Source: Halorubrum sodomense (GTDB lineage Archaea; Halobacteriota; Halobacteria; Halobacteriales; Haloferacaceae). Taken from it: a DNA stretch of 64,000 nt. Positions 1 to 7,473 of the stretch are shown here, one piece after another (the stretch's first letter is position 1; every line of letters begins with the position of its first letter). The notes under the pieces are model-generated. The model saw nothing but the letters and a program-made list of their open reading frames with translations. It ran no database searches and was not told the DNA's origin. Made by a program: the position numbers and the translations under genes. The stretch lies in assembly GCF_900111935.1 (NCBI RefSeq), contig NZ_FOYN01000003.1, forward strand, positions 305,800 to 369,799, given 5' to 3'.

Positions 1-317
1 CATGATCAACACGACTATGACAACGCAACCCATGTACGGAAAACGGCACAGTGAAACGGCCAGCGACCGCTTTTGTTGGAATCGCGCCCGGCCCGTACAC
101 TGAACCGCAGAGCGACAGCGATGCGGTGAGGGAACCGGACGGAAGCGATTTGAAGTAGAGAAGTCGCAGCGCGAGCGAAGCGAGCGATCGTTTTTTCGTA
201 GTTCACGATCGCGCCCGGCCCGCTTCTTCGAAATGGTGAGCGACGCGACCCGTCGGGCGGACCGCGTCTCGCCTGCGCCGGACCGACCGCGGTCTGAACC
301 GCACCGCCTGCGGCCGG
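1..317. other. Leading noncoding stretch
   Basis: No gene can be supported here; the open frames are short and lack haloarchaeal codon bias. The only structure seen is a 15-base direct repeat ATCGCGCCCGGCCCG at 81-95 and 208-222, each copy following a T-rich run. An ATG on the minus strand at positions 3-1 would belong to a gene outside the window and cannot be judged. Confidence 0.5.
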
Positions 318-458
318 TCACTCGTCGCCGCCGTCAGTCAGGATCTCCACGTCGGTGGCCTCTTCCGGTTCGGAGAGCGACGGGTGCTCGACGACCTCTT
401 CGGACTCCGCTTCCTCGTCGTCTCCGGACCATTCGTCTGCGTGGTATCCGTGGCACAT
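318..458 (-). CDS. Small acidic hypothetical protein (46 aa)
   Basis: A 46-residue frame starts with ATG at 458 and stops with TGA at 320-318. It opens MCHGYHADEW, so the single Cys and both early His lie in the first six residues. The rest is strongly acidic (18 of 46 residues Asp/Glu) with no hydrophobic segment, typical of a soluble haloarchaeal small protein. A TATA-like element (TTTAAT on the minus strand, about 489-494) lies roughly 30 bases before the ATG, which fits leaderless transcription. Function is unknown; the Cys/His N-terminus could bind metal, but that is inference. Support comes from codon bias and promoter position. Confidence 0.6.
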   Translation of the reverse strand: MCHGYHADEWSGDDEEAESEEVVEHPSLSEPEEATDVEILTDGGDE

Positions 459-606
459 GGTACGACACAACATACGAATTCCGGACGATTAAACTCTCGG
501 TCGCGCCCGGGACGCGGCGCTCGCGGTCGGGTTCTGGCGGTCGGCACCGGCGCCGACCCGGGCGTCCGGCTCAACGCTTTTGCCGGCGCGGCACCGACGA
601 TCCGAT

Positions 607-825
607 GTGAAACGAAACGTCGGCCGGATCGACGCGATGGCCCGGATCGGCGGCGGCGTCGCCGTCGCGCTTCTCGCCGTCCTCGTCGCGACGACGGACG
701 TCAGCGTGCCCGTCGTCTCCGCCGTCGGGCTCGCCGTTGCCGGCGCCGTGCTCGTCGTTGAGGGCGCCACGCGGCGGTGCCTGCTGTACCGCGCCCTCGG
801 CATCGACCGCTGTCCGATGGACTGA
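607..825 (+). CDS. DUF2892 (YgaP-like) small membrane protein
   Basis: A 72-residue protein. I chose the GTG at 607 because it gives the family's usual beginning, VKRNVGRIDAMARI; the longer in-frame start at 580 adds nine residues that do not fit. Two hydrophobic helices follow (about residues 13-31 and 34-51), and the C-terminus CLLYRALGIDRC matches the end of DUF2892/YgaP-type transmembrane domains, where a C-P-L-Y-x-L-L-G-I pattern is usual. The family is membrane-embedded. Bacterial members are fused to rhodanese domains, but this copy stands alone. Its physiological role is not established. Confidence 0.75.
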   Translation: MKRNVGRIDAMARIGGGVAVALLAVLVATTDVSVPVVSAVGLAVAGAVLVVEGATRRCLLYRALGIDRCPMD

Positions 826-862
826 GACGGGGGACCAGAGCGTGGGGGGCACCTCGAACTCG

Positions 863-1800
863 TCAGGGAGCCCTCTGCGACGCGTCTTGGCCGGGCTCCG
901 CCGCTGCCAGCGGGGGCCCGACGCCGAGCAGCTCGGCGCTCACCTCCCAGAGCCGGCGCACCGCGGTCTCGTCGCGGGCGGCTCGCGACGGCGTCGCCGG
1001 GCGCCGGTCGGCGAAGTACCGCCCCGAGACGTCCGCCGTCTCCGGCGACAGCGCCGGGACGAGGAGCTCGGCGGCCCCCTCCGCGACGCTGGTCACGAAC
1101 GGGAGCCGGTCGAGCGTGCCCAGGAGACGCGGTACCGGTCCCGGGAGGAACCGGCTGAACCCGCTGCCCGGGATCGCACCCGGATGGACGCTGTTGGAGG
1201 TGACGTCTCGGCCGGCCGCGTCGAGCCGGGCGGCGAGCTCCCTCGCGAACAGGACGTTCGCGAGCTTGGAGTGGCCGTACGCCCACGTGGCGGAGTAGCC
1301 ATCGACCGCCCGGACCCGCGTGAGGTCCAGCACCGTCCCCCGGTGCGCGGCCGATGCCGTGGTGACGACCCGGGCATCGGGGCGCAGGTGGTCGAGAAGC
1401 TCGGCGGTCAACAGGTACGGCGCGAGGTGGTTCACGTGAAAGGTGTACTCGACGCCGAGCTCGGTCGTCCTCTCGTCGCGGAAGAACCCGCCGGCGTTGT
1501 TGATCAGGACGTCGAGACCGTCGGTCCCGTTGCGCACGGTCGCGGCCAGTTCGCGCACGGAACCGAGGTCGGCGAAGTCGGCCCGGACGAACCGCCCGTC
1601 AGCGCCGCCGCGGCGAGCTCGTCAACGACCGCTCGCCCCGCCTCTCGGTCGCGGCCGTGGACGATCACGTCGGTGCCGAGCCGTCCCAAGGCGAGCGCCG
1701 CGGTACGACCGATCCCGCTCGTCGAGCCGGTCACGAATGCCTGCCGGCCCGTACAGTCAACATCTTCGACGCCCGCGATGCGCTCCGGGTCACCGGTCAT
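863..1800 (-). pseudogene. SDR oxidoreductase, frameshifted
   Basis: Reads as a retinol-dehydrogenase-like short-chain dehydrogenase of about 312 residues split over two frames. The N-terminal part (ATG at 1800) carries the NAD(P)-binding motif TGSTSGIG. The C-terminal part carries NNAG, the catalytic YGHSK and a typical SDR tail ending at 863. Continuity breaks near 1603-1610 in a GC-only run: adding one G on the coding strand would restore AAGADGRFVRADF across the join. All other motifs are intact, so the lesion is recent or is a sequencing error. If real, the enzyme would lose everything beyond the Rossmann N-terminus. The substrate cannot be inferred. Confidence 0.8.
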
Positions 1801-2057
1801 GCGGTCATTTTGTTCCGGAAGCACTTGAGCGCGACCACGATCGATCGAGCGCGTCTCTCTCCTCGCCTCACTTCGCGAAGTAGCTGGTGAAGAGGCCTGA
1901 GGGGAAGGAGCTGATTGCCACCGGCAGCGGGAGCTCCGCCGTGCCCTCTCCCTCTGTCGGCGGCCGCGCACCGGTCGGCGGCGGCTCGTCGCCGACCGGG
2001 CGTCAGCCACGCGCATCGCCGGTGGAGCATTTACCTGTCGAGGATGTACGGTAACAC

Positions 2058-2240
2058 ATGGCGTCCATCGACGCGGACACGATGATGATCTGCGCCGGGG
2101 TGCTGCTCAGCGCCTTGGCGTTCGCGGAGGTCTACTCGACTTGGAAGAAGACCCGACGGACCGGGCCGCGGGAACGCGACTCCGACCCGGGGAGCGCGTC
2201 GGAAGGGCCGACTCAGGAGGGGTCGAGTCCGAACGGCTGA
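2058..2240 (+). CDS. Small single-TM hypothetical protein
   Basis: A 60-residue protein from ATG at 2058. Residues about 8-26 (MMICAGVLLSALAFAEVYS) form one hydrophobic helix, followed by a short basic patch (KKTRRTGPRER) and a Ser/Gly/Glu-rich hydrophilic tail. This is the layout of a small membrane-anchored protein with a cytoplasmic tail. Third codon positions are G/C-rich like the neighbours. No family was recognised. It lies 46 bases before another small membrane protein on the same strand, which has its own TATA-like element, so joint transcription is uncertain. Confidence 0.5.
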   Translation: MASIDADTMMICAGVLLSALAFAEVYSTWKKTRRTGPRERDSDPGSASEGPTQEGSSPNG

Positions 2241-2286
2241 GCCGGTCCGGGGAAACCTCTTTACGGTTATAGAACCACCTGAATAT

Positions 2287-2523
2287 ATGGTTGATTCAGA
2301 CGACGTTCCGACCGAGGTCGTAGACGATATCGACGCGAACGGACTGGGAACCGCCGTGATCGCGTCGATCGGCTCCGTCGCGCTCGCCCTGTACTTCTAC
2401 TACGTCCGCGGAGACAAACAGCGCGGACAGTTCGTCGGGCTCTGGCCCACGACCATCCTCGCGGTCGCGTCGTACTTCAAGCTCGAAGAGATCCGCCAGA
2501 AGCTCGACGAGCTGGACGCGTAG
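2287..2523 (+). CDS. Small two-TM haloarchaeal protein
   Basis: A 78-residue protein. It has an acidic N-terminus (VDSDDVPTEVVDDIDANG), a hydrophobic helix (about residues 22-40), a short charged loop (RGDKQRGQ), a second hydrophobic stretch (about 48-62) and an amphipathic KLEEIRQKLDEL end that could pair with a partner. A TATA-like GTTATAG lies about 20-25 bases before the ATG, consistent with a leaderless transcript. It looks like one of the conserved small membrane proteins of haloarchaea. No function is known to me. Confidence 0.65.
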   Translation: MVDSDDVPTEVVDDIDANGLGTAVIASIGSVALALYFYYVRGDKQRGQFVGLWPTTILAVASYFKLEEIRQKLDELDA

Positions 2524-2771
2524 GCCGACGCCGCGCGACCGCGTTCGAAACGTAGCGCGGACGACCGACGCATCCTGTGACGCGACCGATGTCGTCCCGT
2601 GAGACGGCGATCGATAAGGCCTCTGGGGCGCCGCCAGTCCGACCCGCCGGGGCGTCGCGCTGTCGGTCCGCTGACTCGCCGTCATGCCCGACGTGCTGGC
2701 AGCCGGGGGTTCGGGTCGACTCGACGCCGCCCCGGCGCAACGTCTAAAGACGCCCTAGCCTACCGGTAAAT

Positions 2772-3116
2772 ATGGAGTTAGAGACCGCGGAGGCGGCGGA
2801 CCCGGACGTACTCCGGGATCGACTCCCGCCGGCGCCGGGAGAGTGGACGCGCAGCGCCGACATGACGGGCACGGTCGAGTATCGGCTCCCGAGCGGTGAG
2901 AGCCCTTGTACCGCGGCGAAGCTGACCGTCCGCCCGGACGTGCTCGGTGACGGGACCGTCAGAGTGGACAAGACGGTCGGCTGTCGCGGCCTCGGGACGG
3001 ACCGATACGACGACCTCGACGCGGTCGTCGCGGCCGCCGACTACGAACTCGCACACGTCCTCCGCGGCCTCGGCGCGGACCGGTCACGGGAACTGACCTC
3101 TCGGGGCGACGGCTAG
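2772..3116 (+). CDS. Hypothetical protein (114 aa)
   Basis: A soluble, acidic 114-residue protein from ATG at 2772. It contains two Cys (in SPCTAAK and VGCRGLG) and alternating short strands, with no membrane segment or recognised motif. Codon use matches the neighbouring genes, and a TATA-like CTAAAGA lies upstream. It sits between a two-TM protein and an NTF2-like protein on the same strand, with gaps large enough that each may have its own promoter. Confidence 0.55.
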   Translation: MELETAEAADPDVLRDRLPPAPGEWTRSADMTGTVEYRLPSGESPCTAAKLTVRPDVLGDGTVRVDKTVGCRGLGTDRYDDLDAVVAAADYELAHVLRGLGADRSRELTSRGDG

Positions 3117-3201
3117 CGTCGCGGTCGCGGTCGGCGGGATCCGAGAGCGCGGACCGCCCGCGACCCCCGAACACTTCTCCGCACAGCGCGTGGCGTCCCG
3201 T

Positions 3202-3588
3202 ATGAACGCACGCGAGACCGTCCGCTCGTACTACGACGCGCTCCGTGCGGGCGACCCGCTTGCGCCGTACGTCGCCGACGAGCGCGACGGCGACGACCCG
3301 TACGTCAAGTTCGGCGTCTCGGAACGGCTCATCGGGAGCGACCGGATCCGCGAGGGACTCCGGACGCAGACCGAGACCACGACGGACTGGCGCGTGACCA
3401 GCCGCGACCTCCGCGTCACGGAGCGCGGCGACCACGCGTGGTTCAGCGACGCGGTCGCGATGGCGTGGACGGACGCGGAGACGGGGCGACGCCGCGAGTT
3501 CGACACCCGGTGGAGCGGGACGCTCGCCCGACGGGACGAGGGGTGGCGCTTCGTCGGCCTCCACGTGAGCACCGCCGACGAGTTCTGA
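3202..3588 (+). CDS. SnoaL/NTF2-like (DUF4440-type) protein
   Basis: A 128-residue protein. I took the ATG at 3202 (MNARETVRSYYDAL) rather than the GTG at 3190 because the family begins with this helix. The pattern of an N-terminal helix with YYDALRAGD, a central V(T/S)xRDLRVT strand, HAWFSDAV, and a final GWRFVGLHVS strand is that of the ketosteroid-isomerase-like cone fold used by SnoaL/DUF4440 proteins. Members bind small ligands or act as isomerases; the substrate cannot be predicted. The terminal WR-V-LHVS strand is highly typical. Confidence 0.75.
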   Translation: MNARETVRSYYDALRAGDPLAPYVADERDGDDPYVKFGVSERLIGSDRIREGLRTQTETTTDWRVTSRDLRVTERGDHAWFSDAVAMAWTDAETGRRREFDTRWSGTLARRDEGWRFVGLHVSTADEF

Positions 3589-3665
3589 CCGCGGGGCTGC
3601 GGACCGCTCTGTGCGGGAGCGCGCGACGGTGATATTTTATCACCCCCGCTGCCGATCGGGCGTCC

Positions 3666-4403
3666 ATGACGGACCTCGACGAGGCGGCGGCGGTGATAAC
3701 CGGAGCGAGCTCTGGAATCGGCGAAGCGACGGCGCACGCGCTCGCGGAGCGCGGGGCGAACCTCGTCCTCGTCGCGCGGCGGCGCGAGGCGCTGGAGTCG
3801 GTCGCGGAGGACGTGCGCTCGGAATACGGCGTCGAGGCGGTCGTCGCCGACGGCGACGTGCGCGAGACGGCCACCTCGGCGGCGGCGGTCGAGACCGCGG
3901 TCGAGTCGTTCGGCGGCCTCGACGTCGCCGTCGTCAACGCGGGGCTCGCCCGCGGGAGCGACGTGGCGTCGATGACCGACGAGGAGTACTTCGCGATGTA
4001 GGAGACGAACGTCGACGGGGCGTTCTTCCTCACGCGCGAGGCGCTCCCGCACCTCAAGGAGAGCGGGGGGACGCTCGTCGCGGTCGGCAGCTTCGCCGGG
4101 GAGTTCCCCCGACCGTTCAACCCGGTGTACGCCGCCACCAAGTGGTGGATCCGCGGATTCGCCCACAGCGTCGCGGCGCAGGCCGGCGACGACGGCGTGG
4201 CGGTCTCGGTCGTCAACCCCTCGGAGGTCCGGACCGAGTTCGGCAGCGAGGACGGCGAGGCGTTCGAGGAGCGGTTCGAGCCGGGCAGCGCCACCGAACC
4301 CGAGGAGGTCGCCGAGGCCATCGCCTTCGCCGCGTCGCGGCCCGGCTCGTCGGCACAGGAGATCGACCTCTACCGGCGGGACAAGTACGCCGACACGATG
4401 TGA
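3666..4403 (+). pseudogene. SDR oxidoreductase with in-frame TAG
   Basis: A classical SDR of 245 codons. It has TGASSGIGEATAHALAERGA at the N-terminus, VNAG mid-protein, the Ser region VGSFAG, catalytic YAATK, and a C-terminus ending in KYADTM. The frame is intact throughout except for TAG at 3999-4001, where the family pattern (FAM-x-ETNVDGAFF) would accept Trp (TGG) or a similar residue. As written, only a 111-residue Rossmann fragment would be made; a restart at ATG 4125 would give 92 residues with YxxxK but no cofactor loop. Either a very young nonsense mutation or a base-call error. Confidence 0.8.
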
Positions 4404-4445
4404 GCGAGGCGGTGCGAGGGCACCGGGGTCGGTCGAGGCGTCGGT

Positions 4446-4685
4446 TCAGCGGTCGGTCGAGGCGTCGTGGCCGCCGATTCGCGCCCCGCACTCCGGACAG
4501 ATATCGTCGGCACGGGAGTCGGAGAGGTCGCACTCGGGACAGCGATCGCAGGCTGATTCGCCCGCACGAGCGCGTCTCTCCGAGGCGATAATAAATGCGA
4601 CGGCGGTTCCTCGGTCTCTCGACGCCCGAAGGGTTTCGAATCGTAACCCCTTTTGAGGCGGTGGGCGGCGATCCGGTGTGAGCAA
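4446..4685 (-). CDS. Zinc-ribbon protein, start uncertain
   Basis: The minus frame ending at 4446 contains two CxxC pairs, CDRCPEC and ICPECGARIGG, the mark of a small zinc ribbon. The full open frame (from ATG at 4685) is 79 residues, but its first 35 residues are unlike the family and would overlap the start of the divergent transporter gene. A TATA-like TTATTATC (minus strand, about 4585-4592) lies 25 bases before a GTG at 4567, but that GTG is one base out of register with the Cys codons. The gene may therefore be damaged or wrongly read here. The zinc ribbon itself is clear. Confidence 0.4.
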   Translation of the reverse strand: MLTPDRRPPPQKGLRFETLRASRDRGTAVAFIIASERRARAGESACDRCPECDLSDSRADDICPECGARIGGHDASTDR

Positions 4686-5970
4686 CGCGACCGACGGGGC
4701 GAGTCGCTCGCAGTTCTGGGCGCTCTACCTCACCCGATTCGCGGAGGGATTCGGGTTCATTACGCTCATCACCCTGTTGGGGACGTACATCAACACGCTC
4801 GACCCGCAGGCGACGACGGTGCTGGGCGTCACCGTCTCGGCCGGGTTCGTCATCGGGATGTACACCACGGGATTCACGCTCGCGCAGACGGTCGCGGTCG
4901 TTCCGCTGGCGTGGGCCGGCGACCGATACGACAAGCGCACCGTCCTCCTGGCCGTGCTGGCGGTCGGCGCCGGCGTGTACGCGCTGTTCCCGCTCGTCGA
5001 CTCCTCCGGTTCGTTCATCCTCGTCCGCGCCCTTCAGGGGTTCGCGGTCACCGGCGCGGGGCTGATGACGCTGTCGCTGGTCGGACAGATCGCCGACGTG
5101 GGCTCCCGCGCCGAAAAGATCGGGAAGGCGAACGCCGCCTCCTTCGCGGCCTCCATCGTCGGCTCGCTGTCGGCCGGGGGGATCTACGACGCGGTCGGTT
5201 TCGGTCCGATTTTCACGATCATCACGGTGCTGATGGTCGCGGCGTGGAGTGTCACCTGGGCCGTCCTCGACGAGGACGACACGCGCATCGAGGGGTTCCC
5301 GTTCTCGGATCTCGCCGTCAGCCGCCGGATCCTCACGATGACGGGCTTCCGCGCCCAGTACGCCTTCGCCGTGACGATGGTTCGGACGTGGGTTCCGATC
5401 TACGTCAGCACGGAGATGGCCGCCGGCGGCCTCGGCGTCACCGGTATCGCCATCGGCGTCACCGTCACCGCCGAGAAGGCGACGAACATGGTCGGGCAGC
5501 TGTTCACCGGCCGGCTCTCGGACGCCTACGGGCGGTCGCTGTTCGTCTTCGCCGGCGGCGGCGCTTACGGGGCGATCGCGATGGGGATCCCGTTTTCGGC
5601 CGCCATCGGAACCGCGGTCGGCGCCGGCGTGACGCTCCCGATCCTCGGTGAGTTGCCGCCCGCGTACCTCCCGCTGGTCGCCTTCTCGGGGCTGCTCGGC
5701 GTCGCCGACTCCTTCCGCGAGCCGGCGAGCATGGCGCTGTTCGCGGACGAGGGGACCGACGACGGCAGCGTCGCATCCAGCTTCGGCATCCGCGAACTGG
5801 TGTGGCGCCCCGGATCCGTGGCCGGCCCCCTCATCGCCGGCTGGCTGATGGTCGAGGTGAGCATGGGCTCCGTCTTCTACGTCGGCGGCGCGTTCGCGAT
5901 CACCGGCGTCCTCACGTTCCTCGCGATCCTCGCCAACGAACACGGGCGCGCTGCGCTGACGGCGTGGTAG
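4678..5970 (+). CDS. MFS transporter
   Basis: A 430-residue major facilitator with about 12 hydrophobic segments and the loop motif GDRYDKR between TM2 and TM3 (MFS motif A, G-x-x-x-D-R-x-x-R-R type). A second related loop, GRLSDAYGRS, follows TM8. It starts with GTG at 4678, giving SNATDGASRSQFWALYLTRF. CTTTTGA at about 4650-4656 could serve as the TATA element of a leaderless message. It stands alone, with no enzyme gene in the same direction to suggest a substrate. Confidence 0.85.
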   Translation: MSNATDGASRSQFWALYLTRFAEGFGFITLITLLGTYINTLDPQATTVLGVTVSAGFVIGMYTTGFTLAQTVAVVPLAWAGDRYDKRTVLLAVLAVGAGVYALFPLVDSSGSFILVRALQGFAVTGAGLMTLSLVGQIADVGSRAEKIGKANAASFAASIVGSLSAGGIYDAVGFGPIFTIITVLMVAAWSVTWAVLDEDDTRIEGFPFSDLAVSRRILTMTGFRAQYAFAVTMVRTWVPIYVSTEMAAGGLGVTGIAIGVTVTAEKATNMVGQLFTGRLSDAYGRSLFVFAGGGAYGAIAMGIPFSAAIGTAVGAGVTLPILGELPPAYLPLVAFSGLLGVADSFREPASMALFADEGTDDGSVASSFGIRELVWRPGSVAGPLIAGWLMVEVSMGSVFYVGGAFAITGVLTFLAILANEHGRAALTAW

Positions 5971-6125
5971 GACGCCTCGCGACTCGACCAGAGCACCGCA
6001 ACTGTTCACCTCCGACGAAGTGGAACGCCTCGATCGGAGGGTCGCGCGTCTCCTCGCCGTCGCCTTGACGGAGCGGTCCCGTTCGCTCGCCGGGGTGGCG
6101 ATCCCGGTGCGCCCTCGCCCCCGCT

Positions 6126-7298
6126 TCAGGCCTCGTGCCCCTGCGCCGCGAGCGCGTCCTCCAGCGCGGCGAGGACGTACTCGACGTTCTTCGGCCGGGC
6201 GGAGTAGCCCATACAGCCGATCCGCCAGATGTCGCCCTCCAGGTCGCCGAGGCCCGAGGCGATCTCCAGGTCGTACTCGTCGAGGAGGCCGTCGATGACG
6301 GCCCCGTCGTCGACGCCGTCAGGTACCTGTACCGCGTTCAGGCTCGGGAGCCAGTACTCGTCGGGGGCGTTCATCTCGAGGCCCAGGTTCTGAAGACCAG
6401 CCTTCAGGTCACCGGCGACCGATCTGTGGCGGGCCCATCGCGACTCGATCCCCTCCTCGGCGACGAGGCGGAGCGCCTCGCGGAGCGCGTACACGTTCGT
6501 GATCGGCGCGGTGTGGTGGTACGAGCGGTCGTCGCCCCAGTACCCCTCGAGCAGCGAGAGGTCGAGGTACCACGACCGAGGGCGCTCCTCGCGGTCCAGC
6601 ACCTTGTCCATCGCGCGGTCGTTGAGGGTGAGCGGGCTCGCGCCGGGCGGACACGAGAGGCACTTCTGCGGACCGGAGTAGGCCACGTCGACGTCCCACT
6701 CGTCGACGCGCATCTCGACGCCGCCGAGCGAGGTGACGCAGTCGGCGATCACGAACGCGTCGTGGTCGTGCGCGATGTCGGTCAGCTCGGGGACGTTCGG
6801 CTGGAGGACGCCCGTCGACGTCTCCGCGTGGACGAACCCGAACACGTCCGGCTGGTGCGCGTCGAACGCGCGCTCGACGTCGACGGGGTCGAGGGGGTCG
6901 CCCCACGGCGCCGACACCTCGACGACCTCGCCGCCCGCGCGCTCGGCCATCGACTTCATCCGCCCGCCGAAGTAGCCGTTCGTCGGGACGAGCATCGTGT
7001 CGCCCGGCTCGACCAGGTTGCCGATGGCGGCCTCCATCGACGCCGACCCGGTCCCCGAGACCGGGATCGTCCACCGGTTGTCCGTCCGGAAGGTGTACCG
7101 CAGCAGCTCCTGGACCTCGTCCATGATCTCGACGAACGAGGGGTCGAGGTGGCCGACCAGCGGCGTGCTCATCGCCTTCAGGACGCGCGGGTGGACGTCG
7201 CTCGGACCGGGGCCCATCAGCGTGCGGTCCGGCGGCGTCAGCTCCCCGACCTCGGGCGCTCGCTCGTCGGCGTCGCGTTCGGTGCGGGCGTTCGACAT
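6126..7298 (-). CDS. Class V aminotransferase (alanine-glyoxylate/serine-pyruvate type)
   Basis: A PLP enzyme of 390 residues. I chose the ATG at 7298 (MSNARTERDADERAPEVGEL) because LMGPGPSDVHPRVLKAM follows at the expected distance; the longer frame upstream is noncoding. Family marks are GTGSASMEAAIGNL (cofactor phosphate region), ADCVTSLGG (Asp facing the pyridine nitrogen), SGPQKCL with the Schiff-base Lys, and the C-terminal RIGCMGYSARP. It probably exchanges amino groups between alanine or serine and glyoxylate or another 2-oxo acid. Single gene, with a histidine kinase transcribed divergently. Confidence 0.88.
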   Translation of the reverse strand: MSNARTERDADERAPEVGELTPPDRTLMGPGPSDVHPRVLKAMSTPLVGHLDPSFVEIMDEVQELLRYTFRTDNRWTIPVSGTGSASMEAAIGNLVEPGDTMLVPTNGYFGGRMKSMAERAGGEVVEVSAPWGDPLDPVDVERAFDAHQPDVFGFVHAETSTGVLQPNVPELTDIAHDHDAFVIADCVTSLGGVEMRVDEWDVDVAYSGPQKCLSCPPGASPLTLNDRAMDKVLDREERPRSWYLDLSLLEGYWGDDRSYHHTAPITNVYALREALRLVAEEGIESRWARHRSVAGDLKAGLQNLGLEMNAPDEYWLPSLNAVQVPDGVDDGAVIDGLLDEYDLEIASGLGDLEGDIWRIGCMGYSARPKNVEYVLAALEDALAAQGHEA

Positions 7299-7473
7299 AC
7301 GTCGGATCGGGACGAGCGGCGTGAAAAGTCCGACGGAACCGGGGACGTTCGGCGCGAAACGGCCCCGCTCGTCGAGCGAGGCCCGTCGCGCGTCGGCAGG
7401 GAGCGCCGTCTGCGAGCCGGTTCCCCTCCGCGAATCCGGGGCACCTAAACCGCCGCGCCGCGTACCCGCTCGC

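Noticed and set aside
15-206. 63-codon minus frame at the left edge
   Set aside because: No codon bias, no promoter and no recognisable protein features.
3999-4001. Pyrrolysine or other recoding at the in-frame TAG
   Set aside because: No pylT/pylS or methylamine methyltransferase in the window, and the site is a Trp-like position in SDRs rather than a Pyl site.
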